A stretch of DNA of 64,000 nucleotides from Halorubrum trapanicum (lineage in GTDB: Archaea > Halobacteriota > Halobacteria > Halobacteriales > Haloferacaceae): contig NZ_AP017569.1 in the NCBI RefSeq assembly GCF_002355655.1, forward strand, positions 558,001-622,000, given 5' to 3'. The notes beneath the pieces are model-generated. The model saw only the letters and a program-made list of their open reading frames with translations. It was not told the origin of the DNA and ran no database searches. This document shows positions 8,160 through 16,993 of the stretch, piece after piece. Both the position numbers and the translations under genes were made by a program. Position 1 is the first letter of the stretch; each line of letters begins with the position of its first letter.

Positions 8160-8885
8160 TCAGCGGGTCCGCAGTTCGTCCTTGTCCTTGATCACGCGGG
8201 CGTCGCCCTCTCCCGAGGTGAGTTCGTTGACGAGGTCGTAGAGGTCGTTCTGGAGCCCAGCCGGGAAGGTGAGGACTCCCACCCACGAACCGTCGTTCTG
8301 CCACTCCTCTCGCTCTAAGTCGCCGAACTCGCGGATCTGCGCCTGTCCGGACCCCGCGTAGTCGGCGGGAAGCTGGACCGCCATCGTCACCTCCTCGAAC
8401 CGGATCGGGATCACCGGTCGGAGCGCGTCGAGCGCGTCGTCGACCTGGTTCTCGACCGGCTCCATCGGGTCGATCTGGAAGCCGGCCTCCTCCAAGGCGC
8501 GCTCGATCCGCTCGGGCGGGTGCGGCGAGTCGTCCATCTGCGGGTTCACGGCGTTTCGCGTGATGGTGGTCACGAGCTGGTTGTGCTTCCGCTCTTGCAT
8601 CTCCGCGCGCTGCTCGGCGGTGATCTGGATCTCCCCGCGCTCGACGACCTCGGGGATGATTTCGAGCGGGTCCGTGGTGCCGAAGACCGTCTCTAAGTCC
8701 TCCTCGGCCGGTCGATCGCCCCGCGAGGCGTTCTCGAAGACGTCCTCGGCCGCGATGACCTCTTCGAGGTCCCCCTCGAACTCCCCGCGCTTGATCGCGA
8801 GCGCGGCGTCGGGGTCGATCAGGACCTCGAAGCGCTCCCCGTGTGACTCCAGTCGGGCCGTCACGGCCTCGTCGAGCGATATCAT
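8160..8885 (-). CDS. ribosome maturation protein SBDS
   Basis: The 241-residue protein is archaeal SBDS/Sdo1. The N-terminal FYSH domain has SHGERFEVLIDPDAALAIKR and EDVFENASRGDRPAEEDL; the central domain has ITAEQRAEMQERKHNQLVTT and NPQMDDSPHPPERIERALEE; a ferredoxin-like third domain follows. It assists late maturation of the large ribosomal subunit. The frame continues upstream, but the ATG at 8885 gives the canonical MISLDEAVTARL and lies about 24 bases from a short A-rich box. Confidence 0.95.
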   Translation of the reverse strand: MISLDEAVTARLESHGERFEVLIDPDAALAIKRGEFEGDLEEVIAAEDVFENASRGDRPAEEDLETVFGTTDPLEIIPEVVERGEIQITAEQRAEMQERKHNQLVTTITRNAVNPQMDDSPHPPERIERALEEAGFQIDPMEPVENQVDDALDALRPVIPIRFEEVTMAVQLPADYAGSGQAQIREFGDLEREEWQNDGSWVGVLTFPAGLQNDLYDLVNELTSGEGDARVIKDKDELRTR

Positions 8886-8984
8886 ACCGAACGATACCAC
8901 CCCCGCGGGCAAAAAGCCTCCCGCCGTCACCGGCCGTCACGTCGAATCGGATTGCCGGGGGCCGAGTTCGCGCGCCGCGGCCGA

Positions 8985-9185
8985 CTACTCGGTCGCCGCC
9001 GGCCGCTCGTCGTCCCAGTCCTCGCGGCACGACTCCGAACAGAAGTGTCGGTGGACGACGTCGTCGCCGTCGACCCACGTGACCGTCCGTCGCCCGGTCC
9101 CCAGCGCCGGCTCGCCGCACGCGGCGCAGCTCGGTGCGGACTCCTCGTCGACGTCCTCCTCGAGTTCCGAGGTCGGATCCACCAT
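8985..9185 (-). CDS. small CxxC zinc-binding protein
   Basis: The 66-residue protein (from the ATG at 9185, MVDPTSELEE) carries SCAACGEPALG and later HFCSESCREDW, two Cys-x2/3-Cys knuckles that would hold one zinc. HRHFCSESCREDWD resembles the short treble-clef fingers common in haloarchaeal small proteins. The N-terminus is acidic. No specific function is known; nucleic acid or protein binding is inferred. Confidence 0.75.
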   Translation of the reverse strand: MVDPTSELEEDVDEESAPSCAACGEPALGTGRRTVTWVDGDDVVHRHFCSESCREDWDDERPAATE

Positions 9186-9290
9186 ACCTCCCCGTTCGCC
9201 CGGGGACACTTGAACCCGCGAAGGGCGGCAGTTCTGGCCACGGCTGTGGCTACCGTTCCGGCGGCCCCCGCTCCCGGTGCGTCTCGGCCG

Positions 9291-10697
9291 CTATCGCCGC
9301 GTCCGCGCGTCGCGGTCGGTCGCCTTCAGCGACGGGTGTTTGACGGTCATCTCTCGGTCCGCGCTCGGACCGACGACGGTCCGCTCGCGGCCGTCCGGCC
9401 ACCGCACGTCCACGCGCAGCGGCTCCGCGCTCCCGAGCCCGAAGTGGGCGACCGGCTCCGTCTGACAGAGGCAGCCGCCGCCCGCGTCTATCGTCCGCCG
9501 CTGGACCCCGTCGGCGGTCTCTAAGGTGACGACGGCGCCGCGCGCCGGCGCGCCGTGGCGCGTCGTCGGCCGCACGCGGAGCCAGCCGGCGTCGGGCGCG
9601 TCAGGGTCCCCGTAGGCGGTCACCGGCTGCGCGGCGACCTCGCCGTGGACGACGAGGAGTTCGAGGGCGCCGTCGCCGTCGAGGTCGGCCGCCACCGCGC
9701 CGGTGCCGAACCCGTCCGGCTCCGCGGCCGCGCCGAGGTCGACGGGCTCCCACTCCGGCGGCTCGTCGGGGCGGTCCACGCGCTCGAACAGCCGGTTCTC
9801 GGCGCCGCAGACGTTGAAGAAGAGCTCCTCTCGCCCGTCGTTGTCGAGGTCCGCGGCGACGACCGTCCGGACCGGACCCACGTCGCGGAGCGGATCGGGG
9901 GCCACGTCGTCGTAGCCGCCGTCCGGCGAACAGCGGAGGAGGCGGCTCGGCGCCGACTCGTTGCCGACCGCGAGCGCGAACGTCCCGCCCTCGTCGACGA
10001 GCGCGGCGCCGCGCGTGTCGCCGCCGGGGTCCGAGAGGTCGGGGCCGCCGTCGGTCCGGGCGTAGTGGCCGTCGCGGTTGCTGAACAGCCGGTTCGGCCC
10101 CCCTTCGACGCCCGCGAACAGGTCGCCCTCGCGGGAGCGGTACGGGACCGCGAGCAGCGACCGGCAGCCCCCCTCGACCTCTAAGCCGACCGCCTCGGCC
10201 ATGTCGGTCACCTCGCCGTCGTCGCCCAGCTCGTAGAACGCGAGCGGGGCGGCGTAGCCGGAGACCGCGACGCCGTACCGGCCGGTCCCGAGCCGGTCGA
10301 GGGCGGCGACCGACCGGCCGGCGCGGACGTCGATGCGGTCGGCGTTCACCTCGCGGGCGAAGACGTCCGTCCAGCGGTACCGGTCGGCCTCCAGGCGGCT
10401 CAAGAGGAGGTCGGGGTCGCCGCCGTCGACGCCGCGCGCGCAGTTGTGGACGTACACCTCCTCGCAGCCGTCGGCGTCGAGGTCGGCCGCGCACACCCCC
10501 ATTCCGTGGCGCGTCCCGTCGGCGACGATGCCGCAGGCGGTGTCGGAGAAGCGGTCGTCCTCCCGGGCGTACAGCCGGTTCGGCTCGCCGTAACCGGCGA
10601 CGAAGACGAGCGGCCCGCCGCGGCCGGGCGTCACCGCGACGCCGTACCCCCGCATCGGGCGCGCGTCGTCGACGAGCGCGGACCGCTCCGTGAACAT
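9291..10697 (-). CDS. FG-GAP/ASPIC-UnbV repeat protein without signal peptide
   Basis: The 468-residue protein consists of about six beta-propeller-like repeats with the calcium-loop motif DLDxDGxEE (for example AADLDADGCEEVYV, AADLDNDGREELFF, AADLDGDGALELLV), followed by a C-terminal ASPIC/UnbV domain (GGGCLCQTEPVAHFGLGS, then VDVRWPDGRE). Homologues (CRTAC1/UnbV) are usually secreted; here the start MFTERSALVDDARPMRG has no signal peptide, so it is predicted cytoplasmic unless exported otherwise. Role unknown. Confidence 0.85.
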   Translation of the reverse strand: MFTERSALVDDARPMRGYGVAVTPGRGGPLVFVAGYGEPNRLYAREDDRFSDTACGIVADGTRHGMGVCAADLDADGCEEVYVHNCARGVDGGDPDLLLSRLEADRYRWTDVFAREVNADRIDVRAGRSVAALDRLGTGRYGVAVSGYAAPLAFYELGDDGEVTDMAEAVGLEVEGGCRSLLAVPYRSREGDLFAGVEGGPNRLFSNRDGHYARTDGGPDLSDPGGDTRGAALVDEGGTFALAVGNESAPSRLLRCSPDGGYDDVAPDPLRDVGPVRTVVAADLDNDGREELFFNVCGAENRLFERVDRPDEPPEWEPVDLGAAAEPDGFGTGAVAADLDGDGALELLVVHGEVAAQPVTAYGDPDAPDAGWLRVRPTTRHGAPARGAVVTLETADGVQRRTIDAGGGCLCQTEPVAHFGLGSAEPLRVDVRWPDGRERTVVGPSADREMTVKHPSLKATDRDARTRR

Positions 10698-10778
10698 GGC
10701 CGCCCGTCACCGCTCCGAGAATATGAACGCACGGGTTGGATACGGGCAGCGACCGGCGGGAGGAAATGGACGCCGCGC

Positions 10779-11762
10779 CTACAGGTTCCGTTCGATGTAC
10801 CGGTTCACCCGCGAGATCCGGTCCGCGTCGAACGTCCAGAGGCCGCGCCAGACGCGCGGCTCGGTCTCGACCGCGAGGAGGCCGACGCCCCCCTCGATCC
10901 CCCGGACGAGGTCGCTGTCCGGGTCGCTCTCGGCGGGGTGGGCTCCCTCCGGAGGTCGGTACACCACGAACCAGCTGTCGGTGAAGTCGGGGTCGTCGCC
11001 GGCGTGGACCACCGCGTCGAGGTCCGCCGGGAGCTCGTCCGGCACGCCGTAGAGGTGCGTGTCGACGCCCGTGGCCGAAATCCGCTCGTACACCTCGCGC
11101 GTGCCGACCTCGTCGTCGATGCGCGAGAGCCGCTGGAACGACGAGCGCAGGGTGCCGTCGCCGGCGGTCCACGCCGCCCGCTCGATGAACCGCGAGATGG
11201 TGATCAGGAGCAGCTTCTGTCGGTTCGACTCGGGGTACCCCCGGAGCGTGAACGTCGCGTCGTCGAGGCCGCTTATCACCGAGGGGAGGTCGACGTCCGC
11301 GAGCGACCGGCTCCCGGTGATGTACAGGTCCGAGTTGACGAACAGCACCGCGTCGCCGAGCTCGCCGAGCGTCGAGCCGGCGACCACCTCGTCTCCCTCC
11401 ATGAGCAGCACGAGGTTCTCGATTTCGTCGGGGTCGTCGCCGTCGAAGGGGACGTCGTCGTGGCGGCGCAGCACGTCCACGTCGATCGATGGGACGGCCT
11501 CGCCCGCCCCGTCGACCACGGCGGTCGTCGTCAGCTTCCGGGCGGTCAGCCCGCCCCGTCGGTCGGGACCGGCGATCCCGGCGCCGTCGGTCGCCGGTCG
11601 CTCGGCGTCGCCCGGCGTGACCCGACCGTCGACCACCCGTACTGCGTCGTCGCCGAACGTGTCCACGAGCATGTTCAGGACGGGATCCGGGTCGGTTCGG
11701 TTGACGATGACCACGGAGCGCTCGGGTCCGTCGAAGCGATCGAGAAACTGTTCGAGAGTCAC
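10779..11762 (-). CDS. DICT-domain sensory protein
   Basis: The 327-residue protein starts MTLEQFLDRFDGPERSVVIVN and continues with the DICT core in two parts: VLLMEGDEVVAGSTLGELGD and LFVNSDLYITGSR. DICT domains occur with GGDEF, EAL, HD and two-component proteins and are thought to sense light or small ligands. No kinase or DNA-binding domain is seen; the C-terminal half is a haloarchaeal extension ending RVNRYIERNL. It is likely a standalone signalling protein, partner unknown. Confidence 0.75.
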   Translation of the reverse strand: MTLEQFLDRFDGPERSVVIVNRTDPDPVLNMLVDTFGDDAVRVVDGRVTPGDAERPATDGAGIAGPDRRGGLTARKLTTTAVVDGAGEAVPSIDVDVLRRHDDVPFDGDDPDEIENLVLLMEGDEVVAGSTLGELGDAVLFVNSDLYITGSRSLADVDLPSVISGLDDATFTLRGYPESNRQKLLLITISRFIERAAWTAGDGTLRSSFQRLSRIDDEVGTREVYERISATGVDTHLYGVPDELPADLDAVVHAGDDPDFTDSWFVVYRPPEGAHPAESDPDSDLVRGIEGGVGLLAVETEPRVWRGLWTFDADRISRVNRYIERNL

Positions 11763-11836
11763 GTGGTCCGGAGTCAGCGAGTTCGGTTGATAAGAATTCC
11801 CACTCGGTTATCGGCCCTGAGAACGACCGGCGCCGC

Positions 11837-13432
11837 CTACGCGCCGAGCGCGTCCTCCAGCAGCTGGAGGGGGTGTTCGATCTCGTAGCCGGTGCCGTGT
11901 TCCATCTGCATCGCGCAGGTCGGACACTCCGTCATCCCGACCTCGCCCTCGGCGTCCTCCATGTGTTCGAACATCTCCGCGCCGATCTCCATCGACTTCT
12001 CGTACTTCTCCTCCTTCCAGCCGTAGGTGCCGGAGATGCCCGAACAGGAGTCGCCGACGTCCTCCATCGTCACGCCGTCGACGTCGCGGAACGTCTCGAC
12101 CGCCTGCCGGGAGAGCCCCTGGTTGCGGGCGTGACACGGCGCGTGGTACGCGAACGCGCGCTCGTCGTCGAGCCCGCCGGCCGCGTCGAGTTCGCCCTCT
12201 AAGTCCTCGTGGATCCGGAGGTACTCCAGCGCCTCGAAGGTGTGCTCGGCGAGGTCCTCGATCCCGTGGAGGTCGAACAGCTCGGGGTACTCCTGACGCA
12301 GCGACATCGAGCAGGAGGTACAGGAGGCGATCACGTCGGCGCCCTCGCCGATGGCCTCCACGAGGTTCTCGACGTTCGTCTCGGCGTGGCGGCGCGCGTC
12401 GTCCAACATCCCGTTCGCGAACATCGGCGTGCCCGAACACTTCTGGGGCGGCACCATGACCTCGTAGCCGAAGTGCTCGTAGACGCGGACCATCGCCTTA
12501 CCGACCTCGGGAGTGTTGTAGTTGGAGTAGCAGCCGTGGAAGTACGCCACGCGCTTGTCGGGGTTCTCCACCTGCGCCCCGCCGCGCGCCTTCCACCATT
12601 CGCGGAACGTCTCCGTGGCGAACTCGGGGAAGTCGCGCTCCTTGGGGATCCCCATCACCTTCTCCATCGCCCACCGCGCGGGCCCGAAGTTCATCGCGAA
12701 CGACGCCGTCCGCGGGAACTTGCTCGCGAGGCTCGCCGACGTGCGGTAGTTGGCGAGGATACGGTTCCGAATGTACTCGACGGAGAGCTTCTCCATCTGC
12801 CGCTCGACGAACTGCCCGCGCGCCTCGTTGTGCATCTGCGAGAGCGGCACGGAGGAGGGACAGGCGTCGTCGCAGCGCATACAGTTCGAGCAGGAGGTGA
12901 TCGACTCGTCGATGTCGTGGTCGTCCTTCCGCTTGAGCCGCCACTGCTCGGGGCCCTGGAACTTCGGGCCGGGGAACTCGTCGTCGACCTCCGCCACCGG
13001 ACAGGAGGTGTCGCAGCTCGTACACTTGTAACAGGAGTCGGCCCCCTCGCGGAGGTCGAGGTCGCCGCCCGGGAACACGTCGACCGGGTCGTACGCGTCC
13101 GGATCGAGCTCGGTCGAGTCGGTTCCGCCGGTCGCGCTCTCGCCCCCGCCCGACGCGCTCTCGACGCCGCCGTCGGTGGCGGCGCGCTCCGCGGCGCCGA
13201 CGGCGTCCGCGTCCGAGGCCGCCTCCGCGCCGCCGTCCGGGACCTCCCCGTCGTCGGGGACGAATATCGACGGCTGCTCGTCGCGTCCGGCCTCGGGGAC
13301 GCCGGGAGTCGGCTCACCGCAGCCGCAGCCTCCGGAGCCGGCGTTCTCTCCGCCCCCGTCGCGCCAGCCGCTCGGTTCGCTCGTCCCGTTCGAATCCCCC
13401 GCGTCGCCGTCGTCCTCGGTGTGTCGTGTCAT
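11837..13432 (-). CDS. glpC: anaerobic glycerol-3-phosphate dehydrogenase subunit C
   Basis: The 531-residue iron-sulfur subunit passes electrons from GlpAB towards the quinone pool. Two [4Fe-4S] motifs are visible: CYKCTSCDTSCP (134-145) and CSNCMRCDDACP (181-192). Two CCG cysteine domains follow, with HGCYSNYNTPEVGKAM and CSGTPMFANG, then APCHARNQGLSR and DSCSGISGTYG. The first about 120 residues are an acidic low-complexity extension with GSGGCGCGEP, absent from bacterial GlpC (about 400 residues). The ATG at 13432 overlaps the glpB stop by four bases (ATGA). Confidence 0.95.
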   Translation of the reverse strand: MTRHTEDDGDAGDSNGTSEPSGWRDGGGENAGSGGCGCGEPTPGVPEAGRDEQPSIFVPDDGEVPDGGAEAASDADAVGAAERAATDGGVESASGGGESATGGTDSTELDPDAYDPVDVFPGGDLDLREGADSCYKCTSCDTSCPVAEVDDEFPGPKFQGPEQWRLKRKDDHDIDESITSCSNCMRCDDACPSSVPLSQMHNEARGQFVERQMEKLSVEYIRNRILANYRTSASLASKFPRTASFAMNFGPARWAMEKVMGIPKERDFPEFATETFREWWKARGGAQVENPDKRVAYFHGCYSNYNTPEVGKAMVRVYEHFGYEVMVPPQKCSGTPMFANGMLDDARRHAETNVENLVEAIGEGADVIASCTSCSMSLRQEYPELFDLHGIEDLAEHTFEALEYLRIHEDLEGELDAAGGLDDERAFAYHAPCHARNQGLSRQAVETFRDVDGVTMEDVGDSCSGISGTYGWKEEKYEKSMEIGAEMFEHMEDAEGEVGMTECPTCAMQMEHGTGYEIEHPLQLLEDALGA

Positions 13433-14808
13433 TGGTTCGCCTCCGTCGCCGCCTGCCGCCCGGCCACGAGGCCGGTCGCGAGCGACACCCCGCTCGCGGA
13501 CTTCTCTCTCGCCGCGTCCGCCCCGCCGACGACGCCGCCGGCCGCGAACACGTTCTCGTACTCTACCGCCCCGTCGGCGTCCGTGGGCCGACACCGCTCG
13601 TCGGGCCGGACGCCGAAGCGCGCGTACGGCTGGTCGCCGAACGCGTCGTCGACGAACCACTCGTACCGGTCGTCGGGCTGTTCGACGTGGAGGTCGAACA
13701 CCGGCTCCCGGACGCCCTCGCGGTCGGAGTCGAGCCCCTTCCCGACGAGGCCGCCGGTCGCCAGCACGAACGCGTCCGCGCCGTACGGCGCCGTCCGCCC
13801 CTTCCGGTCGACCGCGACCGCCTCGACCCGGCCGTCGCTCGCGGACTCGACGCCGACCACGGGGTTGCCGGTCTCGAACCGGACGCCCTCGGCGTCGAGC
13901 GCGTCGAACAGCCGGTCCTCCAGGCGGAGGCCGGGGAGGCTCGGCGGGCCCATCGGAATCTCGAAGACGTCGGCGCCGAGGCGGTCGGCGAGCTCCGCGC
14001 GGACCTCGTCGCCCTCGTCGTCGCCGAGGAACGCCGGGAAGCCGACGCGCTCGACGCGGTCGACGCCGCCCGACTCGTCGACCACGTCGTGGAGGTGCGG
14101 CGAGACCGCCTTCGCGAGCGCCTCGCGGGCCGGCGTGCCGTCTATCTCCTCGTCGTGGTCGAGCGCCTTCGCGAGCCGAGTGATCTTCGCGTCGGCGCGG
14201 AACGCCTCGGCGAACTCCACCTCGGCGCCGGCGACGTCAAACGGGACGCCCGCGGCCTCCAGCCGCCCCGCGAACGCGCGCGCGTCGTACTCCGTGAGCG
14301 ACCGGAAGCCGACGACCAGCATCGGCCGGTCGTCGCTGGCGAGTCCGGCCTCGGCGGCCGCGGGGTACCGCGCCGTCGGCTTCACCGCGCCGCCGAACGT
14401 CGGTACGAGCGCGTTGCGGTCGGTGTGGCCGCCGCGGTACGCGTCGCCGACGAGGTCGTCGAACAGGTCGAGCCCCTCGCGGAGCGCGTCGGCGCCGACG
14501 ACCCGGTAGGGATGGCTCTCGGGGAGCCGGTCGATCCCCTCGAACGGGTCCGCGAGCGGCCCCTCCGGGTCGGGCCACTCGTCGGGGTCGAGCTCGCGGC
14601 CGGCGGTCGGCGGCCCGTCGCGCAGCGGCTTCGCGGGCTCGGTCGCCGGGACGTAGCCGAGCGCGTCGATCAGTCCCGAGGCCTGCCGCAGCGTGCTCGC
14701 CTTGTGGGAGACGAGCCGCACGTCCGCGCCCTCGCGGGCCGCCGACACCGCCGCCGTGACCGCGGCGAGGCCGCCGCCGACCACGAGGACGTCGCTGGTT
14801 ATCGCCAT
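13429..14808 (-). CDS. glpB: anaerobic glycerol-3-phosphate dehydrogenase subunit B
   Basis: The 459-residue flavoprotein subunit opens with an FAD-binding beta-alpha-beta (VLVVGGGLAAVTAAVSAAREG) and has the GlpB pattern FEIPMGPPSLPGLRLEDRL, then FVLATGGLVGKGL and AAGGVVGGADAAREKSASG near the C-terminus. It works with GlpA and GlpC to oxidise sn-glycerol 3-phosphate to dihydroxyacetone phosphate at the membrane. Its start shares one base with the glpA stop (TGATG) and its stop overlaps the glpC start, so the three are one translationally coupled operon. Confidence 0.95.
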   Translation of the reverse strand: MAITSDVLVVGGGLAAVTAAVSAAREGADVRLVSHKASTLRQASGLIDALGYVPATEPAKPLRDGPPTAGRELDPDEWPDPEGPLADPFEGIDRLPESHPYRVVGADALREGLDLFDDLVGDAYRGGHTDRNALVPTFGGAVKPTARYPAAAEAGLASDDRPMLVVGFRSLTEYDARAFAGRLEAAGVPFDVAGAEVEFAEAFRADAKITRLAKALDHDEEIDGTPAREALAKAVSPHLHDVVDESGGVDRVERVGFPAFLGDDEGDEVRAELADRLGADVFEIPMGPPSLPGLRLEDRLFDALDAEGVRFETGNPVVGVESASDGRVEAVAVDRKGRTAPYGADAFVLATGGLVGKGLDSDREGVREPVFDLHVEQPDDRYEWFVDDAFGDQPYARFGVRPDERCRPTDADGAVEYENVFAAGGVVGGADAAREKSASGVSLATGLVAGRQAATEANQ

Positions 14809-16613
14809 CAGCGCCCCCCGTCGGTGGTCGCGTCGTCATCTGCGCGACCCCCGTCGGTGGCCGCGTCGTCATCTGCGCGACCCCCGTCGGTGGCCGCGGT
14901 CCCCGCTTCTCCTCCCGAACCGTCGGCGTCGGCCGCACCATCGTCGGCGCCCGCGTCGAACGCAGCGAAGTCGACCTCGCCGTCGAGGTTCGCGGGGTCG
15001 CCGTCGCGGTTCATCGTCGTCGCGTGGAGCATGTGGTTCAGCATCGCCTGCGAGAGCTGCTCGCCCCACAGCGCGTGGCGCTGACCCTTCCACCGCTCCT
15101 GATACAGCTCGTCCTCGGCGTCGCGGACGACCGGCTCGGGATACTCCTCGGCCAGCTCCGCGGCGATCCGGTGCGTACAGAAGCCGCCCTGGCAGTTCCC
15201 CATCGAGGCGCGGGTCCGCAGGCGGACCGCGTTGAGGTCGGAGCCGGCCTCGCCGATCGCGTCCTGAACTTCGGCGCGCGTCACGCTCTCGCAGTTACAG
15301 ACGATCGGGTTCGGGTCGTACTCGTCGAGCACGTCGTCGGCCCGGGAGCCGAGCCGCTGGCCCGAGCGCCGTGCGACCGGCGAGCGGAGGCCGAACTCGT
15401 CCATCAGCTCCTCCATGCGCGCCTCGCTCTCCGAGCCCGGCAGCGGCGCCTCGGCGGTGTCGCAGGTCGCCTCGTGGCCGAGCGTCTCGCAGACGTGGTC
15501 CGAGATGGACTCGGCCATCATCCGGTAGGTGGTGAGCTTCCCGCCGACGATGGTGGTCATCCCCGGGAGGTCGTCGCGGTCGCCGTGGTCGAGGAGGAAG
15601 TAGTCGCGCGTGATGTCCGTCGGGTCCTCGGTGCCCGTTCCCGGGGGCTCGTAGAGGGGGCGGACGCCCCAGAACGAGCGGAGCGTCCGGGCGTCTTCGA
15701 GGGCGGGCACGAGCTCCGAGAGCGTCTCGATCATCAGGTCGACCTCCCACTCCTCCTCGGGGTAGTCCTCGGGGTCGTCGACCTCCTCGTCGGTCGTACC
15801 GAGGATACAGGCCGTCTCGTGGGGGACGATGATGTCTGCGTCGCCCTTCGGCCGGCACCGGTTGATCACGGTGTCGACCTGCCGGGTGTTCATCACCGTC
15901 ATCACGCCCTTCGAGGGGCGGACCTCCACGTCGACGCCGGCCATCTCGCCGACGTTGCCCGCCCACGCGCCGGTCGCGTTGACCACGTGGCGCGCGCGGA
16001 TCTCCTCGGTCGTCCCGGGCTCGCGATGGACGCGTTTCCCGGGGCCGGTCTCGTGTTCGATCTCGACGCCGACGACCTCGCCGTCCTCGACGAGCACGTC
16101 GGTCACCGGGGCGTGCGTCTCGACCCGCGCGCCGTGCTCGCGGGCGTCGGCGGCGTTGGAGACGCAGAGGCGGAAGGGGTCGACCGCGCCGTCGGGTAAG
16201 GCGATCGCCTTCTCCACGTCGCGCGCGAGGTACGGCTCGCGGCGCCGCGCCTCCTCGCCGTCGATCACCTCGACCGGGATGTCACACGCCTTACACCCCT
16301 CCAGCTTCTCCTGGAAGTACTCCTCGGAGTCCTCCGGTCGCTTGACGAACAGCCCGCCGGTCTCCTCGACGCAGTGACCCGCGATGTCGCGGAGGACCAT
16401 GTTCTCCTCGATACACTCCTTCGCGCTCTTCCGGTCCGAGACCGCGTAGCGGCCCCCGCTGTGGAGGAGGCCGTGCATCCGTCCGGTCGTGCCGTGCGTC
16501 AGGTTCCCCTTCTCGACGAGGACCGTATCGAGCCCGCGCCGCGCCAGGTCCCTGACGACGCCGCACCCCGTCGACCCCCCACCGACGACGACGACGTCCA
16601 CTTGTCTGTCCAT
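14808..16613 (-). CDS. glpA: anaerobic glycerol-3-phosphate dehydrogenase subunit A
   Basis: The 601-residue catalytic subunit has the FAD motif [20 protein letters not shown], the family [19 protein letters not shown] and a C-terminal BFD-like [2Fe-2S] region ([12 protein letters not shown], then MGNCQGGFC). It oxidises glycerol 3-phosphate, the product of GlpK encoded divergently. The ATG at 16613 ([10 protein letters not shown]) is preferred over an upstream in-frame start. The last about 50 residues are a low-complexity Ala/Asp/Gly tail ending in repeats of [10 protein letters not shown], from a 33-bp DNA repeat. Confidence 0.96.
   Translation of the reverse strand: MDRQVDVVVVGGGSTGCGVVRDLARRGLDTVLVEKGNLTHGTTGRMHGLLHSGGRYAVSDRKSAKECIEENMVLRDIAGHCVEETGGLFVKRPEDSEEYFQEKLEGCKACDIPVEVIDGEEARRREPYLARDVEKAIALPDGAVDPFRLCVSNAADAREHGARVETHAPVTDVLVEDGEVVGVEIEHETGPGKRVHREPGTTEEIRARHVVNATGAWAGNVGEMAGVDVEVRPSKGVMTVMNTRQVDTVINRCRPKGDADIIVPHETACILGTTDEEVDDPEDYPEEEWEVDLMIETLSELVPALEDARTLRSFWGVRPLYEPPGTGTEDPTDITRDYFLLDHGDRDDLPGMTTIVGGKLTTYRMMAESISDHVCETLGHEATCDTAEAPLPGSESEARMEELMDEFGLRSPVARRSGQRLGSRADDVLDEYDPNPIVCNCESVTRAEVQDAIGEAGSDLNAVRLRTRASMGNCQGGFCTHRIAAELAEEYPEPVVRDAEDELYQERWKGQRHALWGEQLSQAMLNHMLHATTMNRDGDPANLDGEVDFAAFDAGADDGAADADGSGGEAGTAATDGGRADDDAATDGGRADDDATTDGGR
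14817..14898. repeat. 33-bp tandem repeat inside the glpA 3' end
   Basis: A 33-bp unit containing TCGGTGG and GTCGTCATCTGCGCGA recurs with the TCGGTGG core at 14821, 14854 and 14887. Because 33 is a multiple of three it adds the peptide [11 protein letters not shown] in frame at the GlpA C-terminus. It looks like recent slippage expansion of a non-essential tail. Confidence 0.85.
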
Positions 16614-16993
16614 GCGAGGCCCTTGGACCACGACCACTTTACTTTACCTCCCGAGGCGTCCTACCCATAACTATCAGGGTCATTCAAGTAGTGTAATCGC
16701 TGTCGGTGCCGGTGCGTTTATATACTATACTTTTTCACTCCCGCCGGCATCCGGATTTTAACAGGAAGATTATTATGGTAGTACATTATGTTCACGATTG
16801 GCGTGGTAGCTTCCGTGAAGATATGTCGCGGCGGCGTCGATACGCCTCGCGGCCGCCTCGGGTCGGCTCCGGACGGGTCTGACCGAGCGGACGCGCGACG
16901 CGACAGCGGACGCGGCGTCGGGATCGCTCTCGACGGCGAGTGCGACCCGGCCACCGCCGCGCACGGACCAGCGCCACAGGAGGGATCCACAAC
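16614..16993. promoter_or_regulatory. divergent control region between glpABC and glpK
   Basis: This 380-base region has an AT-rich left half in otherwise GC-rich DNA. A strong TATA-like run, TTTATATACTATACTTTTT, lies at 16713-16731 and can serve either direction. Further AT-rich boxes lie at 16757-16793. From about 16810 to 16978 the DNA is GC-rich, so glpK would have a leader of roughly 200 bases, ending with GGAGG at 16979-16983 before the ATG at 16994. glpA would also have a leader if the central TATA is used. GlpR-type regulation is known in Haloferax; no regulator gene is in this window. Confidence 0.55.

Noticed and set aside
14237-14941. Overlapping frame in the glpA/glpB junction with three repeated [11 protein letters not shown]-like segments
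   Set aside because: It is the out-of-frame reading of the 33-bp repeat in glpA; the glpA and glpB frames have clear domains.
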